64,000 nucleotides of DNA from Pedobacter insulae (lineage in GTDB: Bacteria; Bacteroidota; Bacteroidia; Sphingobacteriales; Sphingobacteriaceae), in NCBI RefSeq assembly GCF_900113525.1, contig NZ_FOPP01000004.1, forward strand, positions 310,001 through 374,000, read 5' to 3'. The notes beneath the pieces were generated by a model. It made no database searches. It saw only the letters and a program-made list of their open reading frames with translations, and was not told where the DNA came from. Both the position numbers and the translations under genes were made by a program. This document shows positions 51,722 through 61,020 of the stretch, one piece after another (the stretch's first letter is position 1; every line of letters begins with the position of its first letter).

Positions 51722-51757
51722 GGCAAGATGTATTTTCGCATGCGCGAAAAATCTTGC
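51722..51757 (+). other. Candidate oriT hairpin
   Basis: GGCAAGAT-GTA-TTTTCGC is complementary to GCGAAAAATCTTGCC, giving a 15-bp stem with a 3-base bulge and an ATGC loop. A G-rich run (tcgggggattt, 51769-51779) follows. It lies 66 bases before mobA, the usual place for oriT in Bacteroidota mobilisable elements. No nick site can be stated from sequence alone. Confidence 0.5.
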
Positions 51758-51822
51758 CGCCCTTGAGGTCGGGGGATTTGCTCGGAACTCGCAAATCTTG
51801 GAACTTTCTTAAAGTGATAGGC

Positions 51823-52233
51823 ATGCCAAGAAAAAAGCTTAAAAACGAAGATGAAATACTCAGCCATAATTTGATTGTTAGGGTGGATGCTGCACAGTTC
51901 AATAAGCTTGAAAAACTTCGCATAGAAAGCAATTGCCAAACGGTCGCTGAAATTGTACGCAGGATACTTTCTGGCAAGAAAATCAACTGTTTCTACACAG
52001 ATGTAAGTATGAATGCGCCCATGGAAGAATTGGTGAGTATCAGAAAGGAATTGAAAGCAATTGGCATCAACATCAACCAAATTACCAGAACATTTAATCA
52101 GGAAAAAACCTCTGAAAACAACAGAGCTTATTATGTTATGAAAGTGGCAGACCTATATAAAAAGGTCGATGAAAAGGTGGATACACTTCTATTGCTCATT
52201 ACAAAACTCACTGAAAAATGGTTGCAAGGATAA
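51823..52233 (+). CDS. mobA: Mobilisation protein MobA-like (relaxosome component)
   Basis: ATG 51823 gives 136 residues; the frame is open from 51688 but that part covers the hairpin. A ribbon-helix-helix type N-terminus (HNLIVRVDAAQFNKLEKLRI, VAEIVRRILSGKKI) and the helical RKELKAIGININQITRTFNQ segment are characteristic of MobC/MobA accessory proteins that bind oriT. It overlaps the relaxase gene by 16 bases. Confidence 0.85.
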   Translation: MPRKKLKNEDEILSHNLIVRVDAAQFNKLEKLRIESNCQTVAEIVRRILSGKKINCFYTDVSMNAPMEELVSIRKELKAIGININQITRTFNQEKTSENNRAYYVMKVADLYKKVDEKVDTLLLLITKLTEKWLQG

Positions 52234-53444
52234 TCAGCGGCAAAAGCATTAGGGGGTTGCTCAATTATAACGAGGCTAAGGTTAATAGCGGTGAAGCCAG
52301 CTTGATCTTGGCAAATCGTTTCGGAACCGAAATTGAACGGCTGGACTTTAACAACAAACTAGTCCGCTTTGAGCACCTAACCAAACTAAATATAAAAGTC
52401 AAGACTAATGCCCTGCACATCATGCTAAATTTTGATAGGAGCGACAAGTTGGATACGCTTATGTTTCAGCAAATCGCATCCTCCTACATGGATCGTATAG
52501 GTATGGGCGAACAACCGTTTTTGGTTTATCAGCATAAAGATGTTAGCCATCCGCATATCCATATCGTAACAACCAATATAAAAGCAGATGGCAAACGGAT
52601 AGATATTCATGGGCTTGGCAGAACGTTGTCCGAAACCGCCAGAAAAGAACTGGAAATTGAGCATAATCTTATCAAAGCTGAAGGAAGAAATAGGAGTGAA
52701 GCAATTTCAATAGCGCCTGCATTAATTGAAACAGCGTACTATGGAAAGGTGCCAACCAAAAAGGCAATCTATGGTATCGTAGCTGAGGTTATGAGAAGTT
52801 ATAAGTTTACCTCTTTTGTTGAATACAACGCTGTTCTGAAACAGTTTAATGTTATTGCAGACCGTGGAAGGGAAGATACAGTGATGTTTCAAAAACATGG
52901 GCTGGTTTATTCTATCATTGATAAAGATGGCAATAGGGTTGGTATTCCTTTTAAGGCGAGTGAGTTGGCAACTAGACCAACACTAAATAACATAGAAAAG
53001 AGGTTTGAGAGGAATGCTGAAAAGCGAAAGCCATACAAAGAAGGGCTTGTGAAACGTATTGAACGGGTGTTTTCAAAATATAACAGCATAACAAAACCAA
53101 CTCTGCTTGCTGAGCTTAAAAATCAAGGAATAGCTTTAATATTCAGACAGAACGATCAGGGGCTGGTTTATGGCTCAACATTTATTGATCACAGGAGCAA
53201 ATCAGTTTTTAAAGGCAGTGACTTGGGCAGGGAATATGGTGCCAAGGCTTTTCTTGATCGTTGCGGTAATATGGATAGGCCGAAAACGTACCTTAAAACT
53301 AGCGAGCAAACAAAATCTTATCTCGAACCCATTACCCCAACCAATTATCTAAAAGACCTGATGGAAAGCAGTAATACTGAACAGTTGGCAACCGTAGGGC
53401 AAAGGAAGAAGAAAAGGAAAAAGTACAGGGGTTTTTCTCGTTAG
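52218..53444 (+). CDS. mobB: Relaxase MobB
   Basis: The 408-residue protein starts MVARIISGKSIRGLLNYNEAK with the likely catalytic Tyr, and has the histidine motif VSHPHIHIVTTNIKADGKRI that binds the metal ion. The C-terminal third is basic. Such MOBP-type relaxases nick oriT and pilot the strand into the recipient. It lies between mobA and mobC, in the standard order for Bacteroidota mobilisable elements. Confidence 0.92.
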   Translation: MVARIISGKSIRGLLNYNEAKVNSGEASLILANRFGTEIERLDFNNKLVRFEHLTKLNIKVKTNALHIMLNFDRSDKLDTLMFQQIASSYMDRIGMGEQPFLVYQHKDVSHPHIHIVTTNIKADGKRIDIHGLGRTLSETARKELEIEHNLIKAEGRNRSEAISIAPALIETAYYGKVPTKKAIYGIVAEVMRSYKFTSFVEYNAVLKQFNVIADRGREDTVMFQKHGLVYSIIDKDGNRVGIPFKASELATRPTLNNIEKRFERNAEKRKPYKEGLVKRIERVFSKYNSITKPTLLAELKNQGIALIFRQNDQGLVYGSTFIDHRSKSVFKGSDLGREYGAKAFLDRCGNMDRPKTYLKTSEQTKSYLEPITPTNYLKDLMESSNTEQLATVGQRKKKRKKYRGFSR

Positions 53445-53481
53445 GGAAAATGCAGATTTAACATAACTTAAAGGAACTACC

Positions 53482-55524
53482 ATGAATACAGGAGAGGATG
53501 CACAAGGGCTCAGAAAGATTGTAGATTTTACCCGTTTCATTAGTGTTGTAATTTTGGTCATCCATTTTTACAGCTTTTGTTATGAGGTTTTCAATCGATG
53601 GGGCTTGACAGCGGAGATTACTGATCGAATAATTTTCAATATCTCAAAGACGGCAGTCTTTAATCACATGATGAATGCAAAATTGGCTTCATTGCTCTTT
53701 TTGGTTATATCGTTAATTGGCTTAAGGGGTAAAAAGGATGAAGATATACAGCTTAGGTCAATTAGTAAATATTTGTTATCGGGATTGGTCTTATATTTTG
53801 CCAGCGGGCTTACCTACTATTTACATCTGGCTCCAGATACAACTGCAATCCTTTACATAACCGTAACCGTAATTGGCTTCCTGCTCATTTTGTCTGGTGG
53901 GGCTATGCTATCAAGGTTGATACATGAAAATTTGAGTAAGGACATCTTTAATGATGAAAACGAAACCTTTCCGCAAGAAGAGCGGTTGCTAGAAAACGAG
54001 TATTCCATTAACCTTCCGGCCAAATACAGATTGAAGAACAAGACAAGGGACAGCTGGATCAATTTTATCAATCCATTCCGTGGTATGTTAGTGGCTGGTA
54101 CTCCTGGTGCCGGAAAATCATATTTTGTCATCAGGCATATCATAGATCAGCATCTTAGGAAGGGATTTTCGATGTTTATTTACGACTTTAAGTACGATGA
54201 TCTGACCAAGATTGCCTATAATAAGTTATTGAAGTATCGTAAAAATTTTAAAGTACAGCCCTCATTTTATATCATCAATTTTGACGACCTGAACCGAACA
54301 CATCGATGTAATCCACTTGATCCCAATAGTATGGAGGACATAACCGATGCTACAGAAGCAAGCAGAACGATTATGCTAGGGCTTAACAGGGACTGGATCA
54401 AGAAACAGGGGGATTTCTTTGTAGAAAGTCCGATTAACTTTTTGACTGGTATCATCTGGTACCTGCGTAAATATGAAAATGGTAAGTATTGTACTCTGCC
54501 ACATGTAATCGAGCTGATGCAGGCAGATTATGATCCGTTGTTTGCCATTCTGAAAGAAGAAGAAGAGATTAAGGTTTTGATTAATCCATTTGTTTCGGCA
54601 TTTCAGAATAAGGCAAGGGAACAGTTGGAGGGGCAGATTGCCAGTGCTAAGATTGGCCTTGCAAGATTATCGTCGCCACAATTATACTATGTACTTAGCG
54701 GTAATGATTTTACCCTTGATGTGAATAATCCACTGGAGCCTAAAGTGATTTGTGTGGGCAACAATCCACAGAAGATACAAACTTACGGAGCTGTGCTGTC
54801 GCTCTACATTTCCAGAATGATCAAACTAGTTAACCGAAAGGGGCAACTAAAGAGTAGTCTGGTGTTTGATGAGTTTCCAACGATTTATTTTAACAATATG
54901 GATAGTCTTATTGCTACCGCAAGAAGCAATAAGGTTTCGACCACGCTTGCAGTTCAGGATTTTAGTCAGCTTAAAAAGGATTATGGTGCAGAGCAGGCTG
55001 ATGTCATCAGCGGCATTGTTGGCAATATCATCAGTGGGCAGGTAACCGGAAGTACCGCTAAAAAACTATCGGAAACTTTTGGGAAAATTATGCAGGATAG
55101 AACTAGTCTAAGCATCAATAGCTCTGATACTTCCATATCCAAATCAACACAACTAGATTATGCGATACCAGCTTCAAAAATTTCATCTCTTTCTTCGGGC
55201 GAGTTTGTGGGCATTGTTGCCGATAATCCAGATCAAAAGATAAAGCTTAAGGTTTTTCACAGTGAAATTCAGAATGATCATAAAGCAATTGCCAATGAAG
55301 AGGAAGCTTACCAAGCTATACCAATAATTAAGAAAACAAGTGAAACAGATATTCAGGAAAATTATCTAAAGATAAAGGCTGATATTGAATTAATTTTTGA
55401 GTTAGAGCTCAAAAAAATTGATGATAGAAAGCCAAAGGATGGAAGTGCCAAAAAAACTCAAGAGAAAGATGTTAAAGTTGAAGATGATCGCTTTTCAAGT
55501 GATGGGCCATCTATTTCAATGTAA
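53482..55524 (+). CDS. mobC: Conjugative coupling protein MobC (TraG/VirD4-like ATPase)
   Basis: The 680-residue protein has four membrane segments (residues 15-130) and a cytosolic ATPase with Walker A GTPGAGKSYFVI and Walker B SLVFDEFPTIYF, plus the Gln-containing ATTLAVQDFSQLKKDYG-like region of VirD4 proteins. It would link the relaxosome to a conjugation channel. No other type IV secretion genes are in the window, so transfer probably relies on a helper element or on genes outside. Confidence 0.92.
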   Translation: MNTGEDAQGLRKIVDFTRFISVVILVIHFYSFCYEVFNRWGLTAEITDRIIFNISKTAVFNHMMNAKLASLLFLVISLIGLRGKKDEDIQLRSISKYLLSGLVLYFASGLTYYLHLAPDTTAILYITVTVIGFLLILSGGAMLSRLIHENLSKDIFNDENETFPQEERLLENEYSINLPAKYRLKNKTRDSWINFINPFRGMLVAGTPGAGKSYFVIRHIIDQHLRKGFSMFIYDFKYDDLTKIAYNKLLKYRKNFKVQPSFYIINFDDLNRTHRCNPLDPNSMEDITDATEASRTIMLGLNRDWIKKQGDFFVESPINFLTGIIWYLRKYENGKYCTLPHVIELMQADYDPLFAILKEEEEIKVLINPFVSAFQNKAREQLEGQIASAKIGLARLSSPQLYYVLSGNDFTLDVNNPLEPKVICVGNNPQKIQTYGAVLSLYISRMIKLVNRKGQLKSSLVFDEFPTIYFNNMDSLIATARSNKVSTTLAVQDFSQLKKDYGAEQADVISGIVGNIISGQVTGSTAKKLSETFGKIMQDRTSLSINSSDTSISKSTQLDYAIPASKISSLSSGEFVGIVADNPDQKIKLKVFHSEIQNDHKAIANEEEAYQAIPIIKKTSETDIQENYLKIKADIELIFELELKKIDDRKPKDGSAKKTQEKDVKVEDDRFSSDGPSISM

Positions 55525-55633
55525 TCACGATAGTTATTATTTACCATAGGTGCTAGATAATTATCTGCAAATTCAAAGTAGGGTCATAGCGTTTTGAGAT
55601 AAAGCGAAGTTAATAATGCATAAATTAGCGCAT

Positions 55634-56041
55634 ATGGAAACCGAAGAAAATATTTTACGGCAGAGGAACATAAAGCCTACTGCAATGCGTTTGTTGGTGG
55701 CGGAGAAATTACTAGCTCAACAGTATGCCATCAGCCATAAAGAATTGGCAGAACTTTTTGATCGTGCGGACAGTATAACGCTCTTCAGGACGCTGAAGAC
55801 GTTTTTAGAACACAAACTTATCCATACCATCGATGATGGAACAGGTATTGTAAAATATGCACTTTGCCAATCCAATTGCAGTTGTAATCCATCAGATCAG
55901 CATACGCATTTCCATTGCTCACAATGCAAGAGAACTTTTTGCCTTATAGATGCAGAAACACCAAGTATCAATATTCCCCAAAATTTCACATTAGAAGGTG
56001 TCAATTTGGTTCTTAAGGGAAGATGTGACAGGTGCCACTAA
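55634..56041 (+). CDS. Fur/Zur-family metalloregulator
   Basis: Either ATG 55616 or 55634 could start it; METEENILRQRNIKPTAMRL is the usual family opening. The 135-residue protein has the winged-helix part (ISHKELAELFDRADSITLFRTL), the His/Cys metal site QHTHFHCSQC and a second CxxC (RCDRCH) for structural zinc. It should sense zinc or iron. A palindrome and promoter for the next gene begin 16 bases after its stop. Confidence 0.88.
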   Translation: METEENILRQRNIKPTAMRLLVAEKLLAQQYAISHKELAELFDRADSITLFRTLKTFLEHKLIHTIDDGTGIVKYALCQSNCSCNPSDQHTHFHCSQCKRTFCLIDAETPSINIPQNFTLEGVNLVLKGRCDRCH

Positions 56042-56056
56042 CATAATCCTAAACTT

Positions 56057-56091
56057 TGCAATCCAATTGCATTATTAATTATATATATTTG
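56057..56091 (+). promoter_or_regulatory. Promoter with candidate Fur/Zur operator
   Basis: TGCAATCCAATTGCA (56057-56071) is an inverted repeat TGCAAT/ATTGCA with a 3-base centre and covers the -33 region; TATATTTG (56084-56091) is a -7 match. It lies in front of the DUF6660 gene and the Czc-type pump, directly after the Fur-family gene. Confidence 0.6.
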
Positions 56092-56098
56092 CATAGTA

Positions 56099-56425
56099 AT
56101 GAGATTGATAATCACAATATGGACGTTTTACCTAATGGCGCTTTCTTCGCTAAGCTGTAGTGATGGGAGAAACAAGTGTGATAAATCTATTGCAAAAATT
56201 GAAATTGTTCAATCTCATGACCATAATGCAGACACTGATGATAGCTGTAGTCCATTCTGTTATTGCAGCTGTTGTAGCATTAGTTTAAATTCATTAGTTT
56301 TCAAGTCTTTTGAAATAAAATCACCTAAGTTTAATTTCGTAGGCAAAAAAATTATCATTCGCGACTATTCGCTTGTTTCCAACTATTATGGGAATATTTG
56401 GCAACCGCCAAAGCTAACTATTTAA
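56099..56425 (+). CDS. DUF6660-like secreted Cys-rich protein
   Basis: The 108-residue product has a lipoprotein-like signal (ALSSLSC), a Cys cluster (DDSCSPFCYCSCCSISL) and ends in SNYYGNIWQPPKLTI. It is the clearest of the three DUF6660-like proteins, sharing W-x-PPK with those at 21383 and 25038. It starts the Czc-type operon just downstream of the Fur-family regulator. Confidence 0.78.
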   Translation: MRLIITIWTFYLMALSSLSCSDGRNKCDKSIAKIEIVQSHDHNADTDDSCSPFCYCSCCSISLNSLVFKSFEIKSPKFNFVGKKIIIRDYSLVSNYYGNIWQPPKLTI

Positions 56426-56646
56426 TCTTTTCAGATTTTCTTAATGCTATTGATGGTTTGCTACAAACCTCATTGAACTACATGCCATTTATTTGTCTTA
56501 AAGGTGCTGTCAACGTTTAAGGGATATGCTTTATTCGGACATTTATTTATAGGCATTATACATTTCATTCGATAGTTATTAGATTATCTGTTGGCCTCTT
56601 GCAAGAAGAGCCAGGAATTTATTTTTCAAAATTTAAACAGATATAC

Positions 56647-59600
56647 GTGTTAGATAACATTATAAAATTCAGTATTAAGAACAAGCTTGTTGTTGGTATA
56701 ATGACCTTATTACTGATCATCTGGGGAGTGTGGAGTGCCACAAAACTGCCCATTGATGCCGTACCCGATATTACCAACAATCAGGTACAGATTATTACGG
56801 TTTGCCCAACATTAGCGGGGCAGGAAGTAGAACAGTTGGTAACATTCCCTATTGAGCAGAGCATTGCCAACATTCCAGATCTGGAAGAAACCAGAAGTAT
56901 TTCAAGATTTGGTCTATCGGTAATTACGGTTGTATTTAAAGATAAGGTAGATATCTATTTTGCCAGGCAGCTAATCAACGAAAAACTAAAAGATGCAGTA
57001 GAAAAAATCCCGAAAGGAATAGGTACACCAGAACTTGCACCAGTAAGTACGGGTCTTGGCGAAGTGTACCAATATATCATCCATCCGAAAAAAGGAAGCG
57101 AAAAAAAATACAATGCCAAAGATCTGCGTACGATGCAGGACTGGATAGTAGCTAGGCAGCTGTATGGGACACCTGGGATTGCAGAAGTAAATAGTTTTGG
57201 TGGCGAACTAAAACAGTACGAAGTTGCGGTAAGCCCTGATCGCTTAAAAGCAATGGGGGTAAGCATTACTGATGTGTTTACCGCATTGGAAAAAAACAAC
57301 CAGAATACAGGCGGTGCTTACATTGACAAAAAGCCAAATGCCTATTTCATCCGTGGTATTGGTTTGGTAACGTCTTTAGATGATGTAAAAAATATCAGTG
57401 TAAAAAATGATGCCAGCCGTATTCCTATCTTCATCAAAGACATAGCAGATGTAAGATTTGGAAGTGCGGTAAGATATGGAGCTATGACTTACAATGGCGA
57501 AGTTGATGCCGTAGGTGGCGTAGTGATGATGCTAAAAGGCGAAAACAGTAACGAGGTTGTAAAACGGATTAAAGAAAAACTACCTGTCATTCAAAAATCT
57601 TTGCCAAATGATATTGTGATCGAACCCTATTTGGACCGTACAGATTTGGTGGGCAGGGCGATGAGTACCGTCGAAAAAAATCTGATAGAAGGTGCATTGA
57701 TTGTCATTTTCGTATTGGTGGTTTTCTTAGGTAATTTCCGTGCTGGATTAATTGTTGCTTCTGCTATCCCACTTGCCATGCTATTTGCTCTAGCCTTAAT
57801 GAACGTGTTCGGTGTGAGTGCCAACTTAATGAGTTTGGGAGCGATAGATTTTGGCTTAATTGTAGATGGTGCGGTAATTATCGTTGAGGCCACTTTGCAT
57901 CATTTGGGACTTAGAAAATCCACCCAAAGGCTCACACAACAGGAAATGGACAATGAAGTATTTGCCTCGGCATCCAAAATCCGTAGCAGTGCAGCTTTTG
58001 GAGAAATCATCATCCTGATCGTTTATATTCCTATTTTGACTTTGGTAGGTGTAGAGGGTAAAATGTTCCGTCCTATGGCGCAAACTGTAGGTTTTGCCAT
58101 TTTTGGAGCATTGATTTTATCCCTTACCTATATCCCAATGATGTGTGCCTTGTTCCTCTCTAAAAATACATCGCACAAAGAAACCATTTCGGACAGAATG
58201 ATGAACTGGCTGCAAAAAATGTATCAGCCAATGCTAGAAAAAGCCATTAAGGTAAAATATTGGCTTGTCGGAATTACCGTAGCGATTTTTGCATTTAGTA
58301 TTTTCTTGTTTAGCCGAATGGGAGGCGAATTTATTCCACAGTTGCAGGAAGGGGATTTTGCTTTTCATTGTATCCTTCCACAGGGAAGTTCATTGAGCCA
58401 GAGTATCGAAACCTCGATGCAGGCTTCAAGAATTATTAAAGAATTTGATGAAGTGAAAATGGTAGTAGGCAAAACCGGAGCAGCAGAAGTGCCAACCGAC
58501 CCAATGCCACCAGAAGCTACCGATATGATGATTTTACTTAAACCACAGAGCGAGTGGAAAAGCGGAAGAACCTATAATGAACTAGCGGATGCAATCAGCG
58601 AAAAGCTGGAAGCAATACCAGGGGTTTTCTTTGAGAAAAACCAGCCGATACAAATGCGTTTCAATGAATTGATGACGGGCATCAGGCAAGATGTTGCGGT
58701 AAAGATCTTTGGGGAAAATCTGGATACACTTGCTTTGAATGCCGAAAAGGTTAACAAAGTAATACAGACGGTACAAGGTGCTACAGGTCCTCAAGTAGAG
58801 CGTGTAAGCGGCTTACCACAGATAAACGTAGAATATGACCGCACCCGTTTGGCTAATTACGGGATAACGGTAGAAGACGTAAACAATGTGCTGAGTACAG
58901 CTTTTGCTGGTAAGAGTGCAGGTGTGGTTTTTGAAAACGAAAGAAGGTTTGATCTGGTGGTTCGTCTGGATAGTACCCACCGGAGCAGTATCGAGGATGT
59001 AAACAATCTGATGATACCGACTTCGGCCGGCAATCAAATTCCATTATCACAGGTAGCCACTATCGACTATAGACTTGGGCCGGCACAGATCAGCCGTGAA
59101 GCTGGAAAGCGAAGAATTGTAATCGGATTTAACGTTGCAGGCAGGGATGTACAGAGCGTGGTAGAAGAAATACAGCAAAAACTGAATGCACAGATAAAAT
59201 TACCGGCTGGCTATTATTTTACTTATGGCGGTCAGTTCGAGAATTTAAAGGAGGCCAGTAACAGGTTGATGATAGCCGTTCCGGTTTCGTTGTTGCTGAT
59301 TTTTGTACTGCTGTATTTTACCTTCCGATCCTTTAAACAAGCTGGATTGATATTTACAGCTATACCAATGAGTGCAATTGGTGGTATATTGGCTTTACTG
59401 CTTCGTGGTATGCCTTTCAGTATCAGTGCAGGTATTGGTTTTATTGCCTTGTTTGGTGTGGCGGTTCTTAATGGAATTGTGCTGATAGGTACTTTCAACC
59501 AACTCGAAAAAGAAGGGATAAAAGATGTTTTCAAACGAGTAATCGAAGGAACCAAGATCCGTTTGCGACCAGTATTGATGACGGCAACCGTAGCCAGTTT

Positions 59601-61014
59601 AGGTTTTTTACCGATGGCATTGAGCAGCAGTGCTGGTGCAGAAGTACAAAAGCCTTTGGCAACGGTAGTTATCGGTGGATTGATTACCGCGACATTCCTA
59701 ACCTTATTCGTTCTTCCATTATTGTACATCATTTTTAATTCAAAAATTAATCTAAAAGGAAAACCTAAAATGAAACCTATCGCAACCATAATTGTGTTAT
59801 TTCTATCATCATTAGGCTTTACGGCAAATGCACAAACAGGCAAAGCTTTATCCGTTGATGATGCCATACAGCTTGCAATTGAGAATAATAAGCAATTACA
59901 GGCAGGAGATTTGGAGGTTAAGGCAAGTCAGGCACTGAAAAGAACAGCCGGAGAATTACCCAAACTGGATCTAAATGCGCAGTTGGGACAGTACAACAGC
60001 GTGAAATTCGATAAGTCGTTCCAGGCGTCCCAAACTGTTCCTTTTCCAGCTTTGTTCGGCGCAAAAAAACAATTGATCAACGCAGAAATTAAGGGTAAAG
60101 AACTGCAAAGAAACCTCACCTTGCTGGATTTGAAAAATCAGGTGCGCACTTATTATTATCAGATCAGGTACCTGCAATACAATCAGAAGCAATTGCAACA
60201 ATTGGATAGTTTATACAACGATTTTATGAAGATTGCCCAGCTTCGATACAAAACTGGTGATACCAAAAAAGTGGACATTAGCACAGCAACAGCCAAGAAA
60301 GGCGAGATCAATCTATTATTAAAACAGAATGATGTGTTCTTGACCAATGCCCTCGCCAATCTGAAAACACTGATGAACACAGATGAAGATTTTGCTATTG
60401 CAGAAAGTGGGGTGTTTCAGCCTTTGCAAATCACCAACTTGCTGGACAATGAGGTGGTAGCCAATCATCCTGCCATTCAATCCCTATATCAGGATGCTAT
60501 TATTGCCGAACAAACCAAAAAGGTAGAACGGTCGCAAGGCTTACCCGACTTTGCATTTGGTTATGTCAACCAGTCGCTAATTGGCTTTCAGAATGTAAAC
60601 GGATCGGAGCAGTTTTTCAATGGAGGGAAAAGGTTTAGTTCGGTAAATATCGGCATTGCCATCCCTTTAACCTATGGCGCAACAAAAGCTAGGATAAAAT
60701 CCTTGGATTATAAAAAGCAGGCCGCTGAAGCTACTGCCCAGCAACAGCAAAAGACATTTGCTTCACAGTTGCAAAATGCCAAGCTGCAATATCAGCAGGA
60801 TATGCAACAGTATAATTATTTTAAGCAGGAAGCATTGCCTAATGCAAAGGAAATTATCTCGGCGGCACAATTGGGCTATAAAACGGGAGATATCAGCTAT
60901 GTGGAATATCTTTTTGCATTGCAAACTTCAACTGATATAGAGCTGAATTACCTCAAAAGTATTCAACAGGTAAACCAATCGGTAATCAATATTTATTCAT
61001 TCATCAATCAATAA
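56647..61014 (+). CDS. czcA: CzcA-type RND metal pump fused to a TolC-like channel domain
   Basis: The frame is open from a TTG at 56599, but a GTG at 56647 (encoding the start of LDNIIKFSIKNKL) fits the family. Of 1455 residues, about the first 1030 form a heavy-metal RND pump: LPIDAVPDITNNQVQI signature, proton-relay segment LGAIDFGLIVDGAVIIVEA, two porter domains and twelve membrane segments ending LPLLYIIFNSKIN. The remainder begins at MKPIATIIVLFLSSLGFTANAQ, which resembles a signal peptide, and continues as a TolC-like helical channel protein (VDDAIQLAIENNKQLQ). Such CzcA-TolC fusions are known in Bacteroidota. It probably exports Zn/Co/Cd or Cu. Confidence 0.92.
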   Translation: MLDNIIKFSIKNKLVVGIMTLLLIIWGVWSATKLPIDAVPDITNNQVQIITVCPTLAGQEVEQLVTFPIEQSIANIPDLEETRSISRFGLSVITVVFKDKVDIYFARQLINEKLKDAVEKIPKGIGTPELAPVSTGLGEVYQYIIHPKKGSEKKYNAKDLRTMQDWIVARQLYGTPGIAEVNSFGGELKQYEVAVSPDRLKAMGVSITDVFTALEKNNQNTGGAYIDKKPNAYFIRGIGLVTSLDDVKNISVKNDASRIPIFIKDIADVRFGSAVRYGAMTYNGEVDAVGGVVMMLKGENSNEVVKRIKEKLPVIQKSLPNDIVIEPYLDRTDLVGRAMSTVEKNLIEGALIVIFVLVVFLGNFRAGLIVASAIPLAMLFALALMNVFGVSANLMSLGAIDFGLIVDGAVIIVEATLHHLGLRKSTQRLTQQEMDNEVFASASKIRSSAAFGEIIILIVYIPILTLVGVEGKMFRPMAQTVGFAIFGALILSLTYIPMMCALFLSKNTSHKETISDRMMNWLQKMYQPMLEKAIKVKYWLVGITVAIFAFSIFLFSRMGGEFIPQLQEGDFAFHCILPQGSSLSQSIETSMQASRIIKEFDEVKMVVGKTGAAEVPTDPMPPEATDMMILLKPQSEWKSGRTYNELADAISEKLEAIPGVFFEKNQPIQMRFNELMTGIRQDVAVKIFGENLDTLALNAEKVNKVIQTVQGATGPQVERVSGLPQINVEYDRTRLANYGITVEDVNNVLSTAFAGKSAGVVFENERRFDLVVRLDSTHRSSIEDVNNLMIPTSAGNQIPLSQVATIDYRLGPAQISREAGKRRIVIGFNVAGRDVQSVVEEIQQKLNAQIKLPAGYYFTYGGQFENLKEASNRLMIAVPVSLLLIFVLLYFTFRSFKQAGLIFTAIPMSAIGGILALLLRGMPFSISAGIGFIALFGVAVLNGIVLIGTFNQLEKEGIKDVFKRVIEGTKIRLRPVLMTATVASLGFLPMALSSSAGAEVQKPLATVVIGGLITATFLTLFVLPLLYIIFNSKINLKGKPKMKPIATIIVLFLSSLGFTANAQTGKALSVDDAIQLAIENNKQLQAGDLEVKASQALKRTAGELPKLDLNAQLGQYNSVKFDKSFQASQTVPFPALFGAKKQLINAEIKGKELQRNLTLLDLKNQVRTYYYQIRYLQYNQKQLQQLDSLYNDFMKIAQLRYKTGDTKKVDISTATAKKGEINLLLKQNDVFLTNALANLKTLMNTDEDFAIAESGVFQPLQITNLLDNEVVANHPAIQSLYQDAIIAEQTKKVERSQGLPDFAFGYVNQSLIGFQNVNGSEQFFNGGKRFSSVNIGIAIPLTYGATKARIKSLDYKKQAAEATAQQQQKTFASQLQNAKLQYQQDMQQYNYFKQEALPNAKEIISAAQLGYKTGDISYVEYLFALQTSTDIELNYLKSIQQVNQSVINIYSFINQ

Positions 61015-61020
61015 GTAAAA

